Shown one piece after another: positions 51,089 through 60,061 of a stretch of 64,000 bases of DNA (the stretch's first letter is position 1; every line of letters begins with the position of its first letter). This DNA is from Emiliania huxleyi CCMP1516. Lineage: Eukaryota > Haptophyta > Isochrysidales > Noelaerhabdaceae. The translations under genes and the position numbers were made by a program. The notes beneath the pieces are model-generated. The model was not told where the DNA came from, ran no database searches, and was given only the letters and a program-made list of their open reading frames with translations. The stretch is taken from positions 64,501 to 128,500 of the forward strand of contig NW_005202237.1 in assembly GCF_000372725.1 (NCBI RefSeq), in the 5' to 3' direction.

Positions 51089-51989
51089 ATGGAAGCGCTG
51101 CACGCCGTCTTCCCCACAGTCGAGGTTGAGGTCATAGAGGCGGTCCTCCAAAGCTCAGGAAGCATGGAGGCGGCCGCCGACGCCCTCGCCGCGATGGCGG
51201 CGGACGGCGCTGTGGGCCCGCCGTCTGCGCCGCCCAACTTCGGCGGCGAGAGATTTCCCGGCGGCGGCGGCCTCTCCCCGCCCTTCAACGCCTCCGCGCA
51301 GGTCGAGCAGGACGAGGCGCTCGCCCTCGCGCTGCAGCAGCAGCTTGTGTGGGAGGACGAGGAGGAGGAGCTGGCCAGGGCGAGGCACGCGAGGCTGGAG
51401 CAGGCCGCCGCGTACCCGGGCCTCGGAGGGCCGCAGTTTGTCGGGCAGCGCGGCGCGCGCGACCGCCACAGCCGGCCGCCGGCCGACCTCGACGACTCTC
51501 CCGGCCCTCTCGAGGGGCTCGGCAGCGCTGTCTACTCGGCGGGCGCAGCCACGCTCGGCGCGGCGGGCGCAGCCGCATCGAGCCTGTGGGAGTGGGTGAC
51601 GCGCTGCCATGCGCCGCCTGCCGCGAAGGTGCGAGCCCTCTCGCCGCACCCTCCCCGCGACGCACCGTAGGCGACCAAGGACGGCCACGAGGACGAGCCT
51701 GCGGAGCGGAGGCCGGGCGGCGCAGAGCCGGCCCAGAGGGAGCTGCGCGCGATACGTGCGCCGGCCCCGACACCACACGCACGCACGCACACGCACACGC
51801 ACGCACGAGCACGCACGAGCACGCACGAGCACTCACGCACGTCCCCCGCGGCGCACCACGCCACATCCGCCCTGCGGCGCAGACGAGGAGCGACACTCCG
51901 GCAGCTGCTCGGGCGCGGACCACTCCGAGAGCGGGCAGGCGGGCAGCATGCGGCGGAGGGCGCGCCGCGGAGATGCCAAGGACGAATAG
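51089..51989 (+). CDS. CUE-domain ubiquitin-binding protein
   Basis: Three exons (51089-51628, 51671-51755, 51883-51989) sum to 243 residues. MEALHAVFPTVEVEVIEAVL with SSGSMEAAADALAAM (residues 1-36) is a CUE domain, with the conserved MF/VFP and LL-type ends that bind ubiquitin. EQDEALALALQQQLVWEDEE (about 71-90) resembles a ubiquitin-interacting motif. ALGSAVYSAGAATLGAAGAA-like sequence then precedes SSLWEWV. The last exon ends SGQAGSMRRRARRGDAKDE. Small plant CUE proteins have a similar layout. Intron 1 is only 42 bp and its acceptor TAG would be an in-frame stop if not removed, so the gene may instead end at 51670. Intron 2 contains an ACGCACGC run. Confidence 0.6.
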
Positions 51990-52300
51990 CCGGTTATGTT
52001 CGCCTGAGAGCGGGGTCGCCACGCTCTCTGTGTTTGTCTGATTTGCCTCTTCCCCTCTGTCCTGTGTGTGAGCTGTCTGAGCTGTGACGAGTGGAGGCGA
52101 AGGAGCGTGTGGAGCGCGTGAGCAGTTTGTGTATATGGTGCGGTGGCGGTGACCTGTGGCTCTGGCTGTGCGCTATGTGGGTGGCTTTACCGATGCCGCT
52201 GGTCCGCCTCCCCCCCGCCCCTTCCGCGGGTGATTCGTGTGTGTTGTACCTTGTACGTCAGTTAGCCTCAGTCTTTTTTCGAGAGAACCCTGACACCAGA
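51990..52300. other. Convergent 3' region, no gene seen
   Basis: This short region lies between the CUE gene and the convergent coiled-coil gene and has TGTGTGAGCTG-type sequence. Nothing was recognised. Confidence 0.4.
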
Positions 52301-54007
52301 TCACGCATCACGACTCGCCGCGTGCATCCGTCGCCGAGCCTCCTCGAGCACGGCTCGGACTTGGTCCTTTGAGAAGAGGAGCGGCAGGCGGCGCGCAGAG
52401 GTACAGCTTGAGGTTGAGCTAGACAGCTGGTGGCGCACGTGCTGGCGCTTGGTCGCCGCCCACGTTTCATGCGCCACCTCGCGCGCGAGTGCCCATGGCA
52501 CGTGGCTGTCGTAGTGTCCCTCCGCCCTTCGAGTCAATCCGGCGTCGTGGGCCAGGCCTGCACAGCGGTACGGCACCCCCACCTCGCCCACCTCGCCCGC
52601 CTCGCCCGCCCCCGGACCGCTCGCAACGGGCCGCAACGGGTACAGCTTAGCCTCGGCCCTCTTGCACTGCAGCAGCAGCAGCTCCAACCGCGTCGCGGAC
52701 GCCTTCGCATGCTTCCGCACGTAGGCCTGCAAGAGGCGAACGGCGTGCATATAGACCTTGATGGCAACCATAACGCGCCCTTGCTTGGAGCAAAGCTGGA
52801 GGAAGTGCGTGATGTGCGATGCGGCACGCCGCTTGCGCCGGACTCGTAATCGAAGGCGGAGGTGCCAAAGGTGCAGGCCGAGGACGGCCGCAAAGCGTCG
52901 CTCCCTCGCCTGCCGACGTCGCGCCGCCGCCGCCCGTGTCGCAGCTTGCAGAGTCACCACCGACTGCTGAAGTGCGCGCAGTCTGCGCGAGCGCTCCAAA
53001 CAGACCGCCAGCGCCGCCGTGCGGGAGGCCAAGGCAACAAGGACAGCCCACCTAGCTCGGCGTCCGGCGGCAGCCTGCACCCGCTCGCGCAGCTGCCGCT
53101 CTCTCTTCGCCTCCTCATGGCGCCTGAGCCTCACTCGCAGCATCTCCCCCCGTTCACTCTGAAGCCTCTCTGCGCGCTGCCGCGTCGTCGCCACGCGCTC
53201 CTCGCGCTCGGTCGCAATCTGACGCATGCGCTCGGCTCGGCGGCGGGGCGTGGAGGCCTGCGCCACGTTCACGGCATTCTCGGCGATGAGGTTGAGGTTC
53301 CCACAGCTCTGTCGGCGCAGCGTTGCGCTCTGTGCCACGCGCTCCTCCAGCTCCAGCCGCAGCGACGTGCTTTCGCGCAAGATTTGGAGCTTCAGTTTTG
53401 CACGCTCGGTGGCCGTTGGTCGGCACTTCAGCTGCAGCCGGCGCAGCGGCTCAGCCCACGGATGCTCCCGAGCTTTCAGTAGCAGAGCCTCCTGGAAGTC
53501 TGCGGTCGCCTCTCCGTGGGCACTGGCTGCCGCTGAGATCGCAGGGCGAGCCGAGGCAGGAGCGCTGTGCCCAGCCTCCTGCTCGACTGTTAGCGGTGAG
53601 CACCTGCGTCTCCTCTCCCCCAACCTGGAGTCATAGCGGTTGCCAATAAGCCCACGCAACTCTGCAAATGTGGCGACAAAGGCGTCAGTCTCCGCCGAGT
53701 GCTGCTCAGAGTCGCTCCAGTCTGGATCAAAGTCACCCGTCCGGACGCTGGGCGCCCATCGGGTCTGGTGGTGCAGCAATGCGAGGCATGCACCAGAAGA
53801 TCGGTTCACTGATAGCGTGCTGAGGCTTGCCTGCCTGTCTATACCGCAGATGGCGCTGCCGTTCTTGCCACACAAAAGAGGCAGCGCCTGCGACACTGTT
53901 CCATGCTCTGCAGCCGCCACACTGGCCGCGAGTTGCCTTCGTGGGGAGGGACAGCCCGACCGTCGTGTCAGGGGCCGCTGCAGGCAGTCGACGTCGTGAT
54001 TGGACAT
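52301..54007 (-). CDS. Arg-rich helical protein, possibly IQ-containing or ciliary
   Basis: The 568-residue frame starts at an ATG at 54007. The first 180 residues are mixed (CGKNGSAICGIDRQASLSTL, DFDPDWSDSEQHSAETDAFV). Residues 190-400 are Arg/Glu-rich helix, such as RRRAERMRQIATEREERVAT and RLQSERGEMLRVRLRRHEEA. Alternating IQ-like segments follow (VVTLQAATRAAAARRRQARE, VRLLQAYVRKHAKASATRLE). RVMVAIKVYMHAVRLLQAYV and LLLLQCKRAEAKLY resemble parts of flagellar/basal-body proteins, but no family can be named with confidence. It diverges from the Pro-rich gene at 54102 with only 94 bp between, so they probably share a promoter. Confidence 0.55.
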   Translation of the reverse strand: MSNHDVDCLQRPLTRRSGCPSPRRQLAASVAAAEHGTVSQALPLLCGKNGSAICGIDRQASLSTLSVNRSSGACLALLHHQTRWAPSVRTGDFDPDWSDSEQHSAETDAFVATFAELRGLIGNRYDSRLGERRRRCSPLTVEQEAGHSAPASARPAISAAASAHGEATADFQEALLLKAREHPWAEPLRRLQLKCRPTATERAKLKLQILRESTSLRLELEERVAQSATLRRQSCGNLNLIAENAVNVAQASTPRRRAERMRQIATEREERVATTRQRAERLQSERGEMLRVRLRRHEEAKRERQLRERVQAAAGRRARWAVLVALASRTAALAVCLERSRRLRALQQSVVTLQAATRAAAARRRQARERRFAAVLGLHLWHLRLRLRVRRKRRAASHITHFLQLCSKQGRVMVAIKVYMHAVRLLQAYVRKHAKASATRLELLLLQCKRAEAKLYPLRPVASGPGAGEAGEVGEVGVPYRCAGLAHDAGLTRRAEGHYDSHVPWALAREVAHETWAATKRQHVRHQLSSSTSSCTSARRLPLLFSKDQVRAVLEEARRRMHAASRDA

Positions 54008-54101
54008 TGTCCGGCGCCGAGTTTTGTGGGACGTGCGGAGCTAGAACTCTTCGATTGGCCGCTCGCAAAACCGCGAAACCACCGCGCCCCGGCTCGGCCG
54101 A

Positions 54102-55724
54102 ATGCGCGGCCATGCTACGGACACGGTGCTGCTTTCCCTTCTCTGCGCTGCTGATGCGGCCAGGATCATCGTCCGTGAGACCGGACAGTTGGTCTTGGTG
54201 GGCATGGGGCATGTGCGCCTGGGCATGCATGAGTGGCGACCTCCGTTGTTGCCGCCGCCAGAACCACTGCTGCCACCGCTGGTGCCGCCGTCAAAGCAGC
54301 CACCACCATCGCCGAGCCCATCTTCCGCAGGTGGACCGTTCCTACCTCCGCCAGCTCTGCCACAGCTGCAACCGCCTACCTTCCCCGGGCTGCCGTCGCC
54401 GATCCCTCCGCACTTGCCCCCACCATCGCCGTACGCCGCCCATCAACTACCGCCGTCGCTGCCATGGTCTTGGCCGTCGCTACCCCCGCTCTCGCCACCA
54501 CCCTCGGCACCGCCACCGCCACCGCCACTGCTACCGCCCTTGCAACCGCCTTCACGACCGCCCTCGCCACCGCCCTCGCCGCCGCCCTCGTCACCGCCCC
54601 CGCCGCTACCCTCGCCGCCACTGATGCCTCAGGGCCTCCCAGCATCGCCTCCCCTTTTCCCGCCGCTACTGCCGCTTGCCCCACCACCTGAAGCACCGGG
54701 ACCGTCACCGCTGCAGCCGGCGCCATCACCCTCCCCTCCACCACCACTTGCGCCGCCGCCGCCACTCCCGCCCCCACCTTTGCCGGACACACCTCCCCCG
54801 CTGCTGCCTCCGCCTCAGCCTCCACCCCCACCGTCAATCCCGCCCTCGTCTCCGCCGTCGTCTCCTCCGCCAGCGTCACCGCCGCCTCTACCTCTGCGTC
54901 CACCACCTACGCCGTCGCCGCCTCCGGCGTCACCTCCGGCGCCACCTCCGCACCCACCGCCTCTTCCGCCGCCTCCAACTCGGCCGCCGCCTCCCCTGCC
55001 CCCCAGTCCGCCCCACCCATCGTCTCCGCCTCCCCCGTCGACTCCGCCAGAGGTTCCTCCGTCTCCCGACCCTCCTCGCGCCCCGCCACCCCCTCAGCAA
55101 CCTCAACCACCGAATGCCCCGGCGCCCGCCGCCCCGCCGCTGTCGGAGTGGATCACGCTGCTGGACGCCACCGGGACAGTCACGTCAACGCGGTCCGACG
55201 TACACACGCTGTGGGCGTGCCCCTCCACCGCGGACAGCCACTGCCAGCTGGCAGAGCCAATGGGCGATGCCTGGTGCGCCCTGCTCGCCGCTTCGCTTTC
55301 GGGCGGTGAGTGGACCAGCCTCGCGCGGCTGAATGCCCCTGGCAACAGCATCAGCGTGACGTGTATCGAGGCGCTCGTGGCGGCGTACCACAGTGGCGGG
55401 TACGGCGAGCTCGAGATGAACCTCGCTGGAAGCTGCAGCAGCGCGGAGGACGGCAGCGCGCTAAACAGCCCGCCGGCGTGCGCCGCGCAGTGGCACCCGC
55501 AGGACGGCGGCGGCTGGCCGACCTGCCTGGAGGGCTACTCGTGCTGCGTGGAGTCTTCGGCGGCGGAGCCCGCCTGCGCGCCAGCGTGCGCCGTCCGGCT
55601 GCAGCTGCAGCACGGCTCGGTCGCGGACGCGTCTTGCCACCAGGTGGTGTGGTGGCCGCCCGGGCTGCCGGCCAAGTTTGTGTGCCTGAGCGTGGTGATG
55701 ACTTGGGCTGGCTGCCCGGCGTGA
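54102..55724 (+). CDS. Pro-rich secreted protein with Cys-rich C-terminal domain
   Basis: The 540-residue frame has a short hydrophobic start ([18 protein letters not shown]), then about 300 residues of PPLPPP/PSPPP sequence, as in hydroxyproline-rich wall or scale proteins. A C-terminal domain of about 190 residues follows: [20 protein letters not shown] is followed by [60 protein letters not shown] and [16 protein letters not shown]. It ends [16 protein letters not shown]. About 14 cysteines and many Trp suggest a disulfide-bonded extracellular fold, comparable in layout to pherophorin-type proteins but not clearly the same domain. All frames are open through the Pro-rich part, so the C-terminal domain is what sets the frame. 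Confidence 0.6.
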   Translation: MRGHATDTVLLSLLCAADAARIIVRETGQLVLVGMGHVRLGMHEWRPPLLPPPEPLLPPLVPPSKQPPPSPSPSSAGGPFLPPPALPQLQPPTFPGLPSPIPPHLPPPSPYAAHQLPPSLPWSWPSLPPLSPPPSAPPPPPPLLPPLQPPSRPPSPPPSPPPSSPPPPLPSPPLMPQGLPASPPLFPPLLPLAPPPEAPGPSPLQPAPSPSPPPPLAPPPPLPPPPLPDTPPPLLPPPQPPPPPSIPPSSPPSSPPPASPPPLPLRPPPTPSPPPASPPAPPPHPPPLPPPPTRPPPPLPPSPPHPSSPPPPSTPPEVPPSPDPPRAPPPPQQPQPPNAPAPAAPPLSEWITLLDATGTVTSTRSDVHTLWACPSTADSHCQLAEPMGDAWCALLAASLSGGEWTSLARLNAPGNSISVTCIEALVAAYHSGGYGELEMNLAGSCSSAEDGSALNSPPACAAQWHPQDGGGWPTCLEGYSCCVESSAAEPACAPACAVRLQLQHGSVADASCHQVVWWPPGLPAKFVCLSVVMTWAGCPA

Positions 55725-56029
55725 TGTTTCTCTTTTAGAGATTGTCGAGGGGACGCCGGCCTGAGACCTCATTCTTAATTAAGGACTGGCTCGCACACGC
55801 ACTCTTCCTCGGTGCTAAGACCTAAGAGTCAGTCAGGCCACCGGGAAGGGAAAAAGAAAGAAAATCCCGCGGGATGCACGGGAGAACGGGCACGCGCGCC
55901 ACCAAGCAGGATTGTACGGAAAGGAATAAAAAATAGAGCAGTCACCTCCAGGAGAGATGGGCGACGCACGAACACAGAGGCACAGTGCGCACCACCCCCG
56001 CACCATCTCCGTTGCTCGGGGTTGCTTAA

Positions 56030-56610
56030 CCTTGCCACCACCGGGAGCGGCCAGGGCTTCATAGACTCGGTCGAGAGACCCCAGATTGGCATCCATGCCT
56101 TTCTCCTATTCTCCTCCTTGTCTCGCGCGCGTCTTTTGCGGCCTCATCCCTAGCCGCCTTGCACGCTCTGCATCCCCAAAACGCACTCCTCGTGGCGGGG
56201 CCCCTCATTCCCCGTTTCTTTCCCCCCTCTAGAATACGCCTGTGGTGTGCCCCGTGTGGCACCCCGACCTGTTGTCTCGCCCTGGCCCCCAAGATCGTTT
56301 TGGTCGTCACATTGTGGCCCCTACGTCGTCAAATGTCGCTCGCCTGTCCTTCCCCCCATTCTCACTCACAATCTCATCTTATTGTCCCATGACTTCGCTC
56401 CACAGCCGTCCCGCCACCCCTGCCGTGTGCGATCCCGGCCTCACCGTCTTTCGAAATTGTCCGCACACCCACTCGTGCGCGCTCTGACTCATGTGCAACA
56501 ACAAAACAAAGCCCCAAATGAGTGTTAGAGTTGTTTGGTATTGCTAAAAATCTCACATGTGCCCGTACGTCCGTCGGTCCACTATCTCCCTCTTCTCTGT
56601 GTCCTCTGCC
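56030..56610 (-). repeat. Dispersed repeat family, copy C (5' part)
   Basis: The reverse complement of 56030-56610 matches 36640-37090 of copy B in order: GGACGTACGGGCACATGTG, CGAAAGACGGTGAGGCCGGG, GACAATAAGATGAGATTG, CCCAAGATC/GATCTTGGGGGCCAGGG, CTAGAGGGGGGAAAGAAACG and GGGGCCCCGCCACGAG. It contains a 59-bp insertion absent from copy B. The right part of the family is missing. Confidence 0.75.
56497..56555 (-). mobile_element. Small insertion in repeat copy C
   Basis: A 59-bp insert is flanked by CATGTGC (56490-56496 and 56556-56562), and copy B has the uninterrupted site. On the minus strand it reads AGATTTTTAGCAATACCAAA, CAACTCTAACACTC and ends GTTTTGTTGTTG. It is the same unit as the dimer inserted in copy A at 7253-7381. 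Confidence 0.65.
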
Positions 56611-56729
56611 GCCTCCCTTCTCGCCGTGTACATGCATGTTCTAGTTCGTACCGCGTCCCGCATCACTTTTGAGAGAGATTTGTCACTTTTGAAAGAAAGA
56701 AAGAAAGAAGACAGACAAGCCACAAACGA

Positions 56730-56785
56730 GGATAGGGGAGGAGGACAGGGTCCACACCTGCACGAGCAGGATTTTGGAAGGACGA
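56730..56785 (+). promoter_or_regulatory. 55-bp upstream element shared by two genes, copy 2
   Basis: GATAGGGGAGGAGGACAGGG, TCCACACCTGCACGAGCAGG and ATTTTGGAAGGACG lie about 130 bp before the ornithine aminotransferase start. Position, strand and sequence match the copy before the helicase gene (42410-42465). Confidence 0.45.
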
Positions 56786-56911
56786 TCAGGGGGACAGGTG
56801 GGCTCTCCTGCTCCTGACTTTTGAGGCGTCCTCCCACCTGAAATTTCTTGCACAACGCACAGCTCGTCGGCGGAGCTCGCCGTGATCGCTGTGCCGACCA
56901 CTCTTCGGACG

Positions 56912-59648
56912 ATGCTCCGCTCAAGAGCTCCGCTCTTGCCGAGCCTGCTGCGCTCGCGCCGCGCCTCCTCCACGTCCTCCGCTGCCGCGGCGAGGCTCAT
57001 CGGCCTCGAGGAGCGGCACGGCGCACACAACTATGCGCCGCTGCCAGTGGTCCTCGAGCGCGGGCAGGGCGTCCACGTGTGGGACGTGGACGGCACGCGC
57101 TACCTTGACTTCCTCTCTGCCTACTCGGCGGTCAACCAGGGCCACGCCCACCCGGCGATCCTCGAGGCGCTCCACTCGCAGGCCGCCAAGCTGACGCTCA
57201 CGTCGCGCGCCTTCCACAACTCCGTGCTCGGCGAGTACACGGAGTTCGTGACCGACTTCTTCGGCTTCGACCGCGTGCTCCCCATGAACACGGGCGTCGA
57301 GGGCGGCGAGACCGCCATCAAGCTCGCGCGGCGGTGGGGATACGACGTCAAGGGCGTGCCGGAGAACGAGGCGACGGTGCTCTTTTGCGAGGGCAACTTC
57401 TGGGGCCGCTCGCTCTCGGCCTGCTCGTCGTCGAGCGACCCGAGCTGCCGCAAGGGCTTCGGTCCCTTCATGAGCCACATGGACCTCGTCCCGTATGGCG
57501 ACCTGCAGGCGCTCGACGCGGCGCTGACCGCCAACCCAAACGTGAGCGCCTCCTCAAACCTCCTCTCCCCTCGCTCTGTGACTGCTGTGCCTCTGCGCCG
57601 GCCTCGCGCTCTCCGCCTCACCGCGCCGGGCGCCTGTGGCGGCAGGTGTGCTAACACCCTAACCCTAGCCCTCGGGCGGCAGGTGTGCGGCTTCATGTTT
57701 GAGCCCATCCAGGGCGAGGCGGGCGTGGTTGTGCCGCCGGCCGGGTACCTGCGCGGTGTGCGCGAGCTGTGCACAAAGCACCGCGTGCTGATGATTGCGG
57801 ACGAGGTGCAGACGGGGCTCTGCCGGACGGGGCGCACGCTCGCTGTTTACCACGCGGAGGACGCCGGTGGTGAGTCCTTGTGAATCCGCGGTCACGAGTC
57901 AGGCGCATGCTCGCCGTCGACCACGAGGAGGTGAAGCCCGACCTGCTCGTGCTCGGCAAGGCCCTCTCCGGAGGGGTGTACCCGGTCTCCGCCGTCCTCT
58001 CCTCGCACGAGGTGATGCTCACCATCCGACCCATCATTCATTAGTAATTAGTCACCCTTAATTGTTAATTAACGAGGTGATGCTCACCATCCGACCATCA
58101 TTCATTAGTAATTAGTCACCCTTAATTGTTAATTAACGAGGTGATGCTCACCATCCGACCCATCATTCATTAGTAATTAGTCATCCTTAATTGTTAATTA
58201 ACGAGGTGATGCTCACCATCCGACCCATCATTCATTAGTAATTAGTCATCCTTAATTGTTAATTAACGAGGTGATGCTCACCATCCGACCCATCATTCAT
58301 TAGTAATTAGTCATCCTTAATTGTTAATTAACGAGGTGATGCTCACCATCCGACCATCATTCATTAGTAATTAGTCATCCTTAATTGTTAATTAACGAGG
58401 TGATGCTCACCATCCGACCATCATTCATTAGTAATTAGTCATCCTTAATTGTTAATTAACGAGGTGATGCTCACCATCCGACCCATCATTCATTAGTAAT
58501 TAGTCATCCTTAATTGTTAATTAACGAGGTGATGCTCACCATCCGACCCATCATTCATTAGTAATTAGTCATCCTTAATTGTTAATTAACGAGGTGATGC
58601 TCACCATCCGACCCATCATTCATTAGTAATTAGTCATCCTTAATTGTTAATTAACGAGGTGATGCTCACCATCCGACCCATCATTCATTAGTAATTAGTC
58701 ATCCTTAATTGTTAATTAACGAGGTGACGCTCACCATCCGACCATCATTCATTAGTAATTAGTCATCCTTAATTGTTAATTAACGAGGTGATGCTCACCA
58801 TCCGACCCATCATTCATTAGTAATTAGTCATCCTTAATTGTTAATTAACGAGGTGATGCTCACCATCCGACCCATCATTCATTAGTAATTAGTCATCCTT
58901 AATTGTTAATTAACGAGGTGATGCTCACCATCCGACCCGGCGAGCACGGCTCGACGTACGGAGGCGAGCCGCTCGGGCGGGGGACACGTCCTGGACGCGT
59001 GTCGAGAGGAGGACATGTCGTGGACACGTCGCGTAGGCGACCCGCTCGGGCGGAGGACAAAAGCGGTGTGAACAGCGTCTCTTCACAGCCTGACGCTGTG
59101 AACAGGCAACCCGCTCGGGTGCGCCGTCGCCATCGCGGCGCTCAACGTCTTGCGCGACGAGAAGCTCGCAGAGAACGCCGCGGCCATGGGCGACCTCCTT
59201 CGCGCACGCCTCGAGGCCATCGACTCTCCGGCCATCGCCGCCGTGCGCGGGCGCGGGCTCACCCTCGCGCCTGCAGGCGAGGCTGCGACGGCCCTCCCTC
59301 CCCCCTCACCCCTGCCCCACCCGCCTCGCCTGCAGGCGCGGGCTGCTCAACGCGGTCGTCGTGCGCCCCGACGGCGCAAACGACGCGGGCGCGCTCTGCC
59401 ACGCGCTGATGGGCGCAGGCCTGCTCGCAAAGCCGACGCACGGCGACATCATCCGGCTCGCGCCGCCGCTCGTCATCTCCGAGGAGCAGGTGATGCAGGC
59501 GGCAGACATCATCGAGCGCGAGGCGCGAAACAGCCGGCGGGTTGGGGGGGGGGGCGGGGGGACAGGGGTTCCCCACACCGCACCCCACCCTCCACCGCCG
59601 CAGGTGCACCGCATGTTCGATGAACGGCCGCAGGCGGCAGCCGCGTGA
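56912..59648 (+). CDS. OAT: Ornithine aminotransferase
   Basis: Seven exons (56912-57541, 57683-57831, 57903-58011, 58918-58963, 59106-59250, 59336-59540, 59604-59648) give 442 residues, the normal length. The enzyme transfers the delta-amino group of ornithine to 2-oxoglutarate, linking arginine and proline metabolism in mitochondria. An Arg/Ser-rich presequence ([20 protein letters not shown]) precedes the fold. [60 protein letters not shown] and [14 protein letters not shown] are class-III signatures. PLP binds Lys279 in [18 protein letters not shown]. Intron 3 is a 906-bp tandem array of 65-bp units. Introns 2, 4 and 5 are modelled with GC donors and begin with copies of the following exon. 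The last intron (63 bp) is in frame and might be retained. Confidence 0.92.
58009..58938 (+). repeat. 65-bp tandem array forming OAT intron 3
   Basis: Fourteen tandem units (ten of 65 bp, four of 64 bp) and a final partial copy lie between two OAT exons. Each unit starts GAGGTGATGCTCACCATCCG, which is exon sequence (codons for E-VMLTIR). It then has ATCATTCATTAGTAATTAGT and CATCCTTAATTGTTAATTAA. The first copy joins the upstream exon and the last joins the downstream exon. Units differ at very few positions, so the array is young. Every unit contains both a donor (GAG|GTGATG) and an acceptor (AACGAG|GTG). Confidence 0.95.
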
Positions 59649-60061
59649 AGACGCGCGGCACCCGCAATCAAGCCTCGCTCCGGCGGAGGGGCGCGGGGGA
59701 AACCTTAATCTTAATTAAGATACGAGCCCACGACTGTAAGTCGCGGGGCGCGGCGATCGTCATCCGACGATACGCACGTAAGGTCAGATGCCGGAGGCAG
59801 AGGCAGCTGTCCAGCGCGCTAAACCGGAATCGTCTCAGCACATCAACGTAGTAGAAATAGTCTGTTGCATGCCGGTTGGGTTACGGTGGAACGAAAAAGA
59901 ATTACAAGTGTTGACGAAGAAGAAATCGCGCTTACGCCCGACGAGAGACTCACCGCCGGGCCGAGCACTGATCTGATCAGCGCCGATCGTGCCCTCTCTG
60001 ATCAGCACAAGCTTGCGCGTGCCACTAACCAGCGACTTGGAGTTGCGTCTGCTGCACTGAT
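59649..60061. other. Intergenic, no gene seen
   Basis: This is the region between OAT and the raffinose-synthase-type gene. CCTTAATCTTAATTAAG near 59703 echoes the AT-rich part of the OAT array. GAAAAAGAATTAC at 59898 resembles the GAAAAGAATT motif upstream of other genes. Nothing else was recognised. Confidence 0.45.

Larger units (their letters stand above)
55725..56911. other. Intergenic region with repeat copy C and shared 55-bp element
   Basis: It holds the 3' end of the Pro-rich gene, repeat copy C on the minus strand (56030-56610), a GAAA run (56690-56712) and the 55-bp element at 56730-56785. No further gene is seen. Confidence 0.5.

Noticed and set aside
58009..58938. CRISPR-like array, because of regular 65-bp direct repeats
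   Set aside because: There are no unique spacers: the whole 65-bp unit repeats, it contains exon sequence of OAT and it lies inside a eukaryotic gene.
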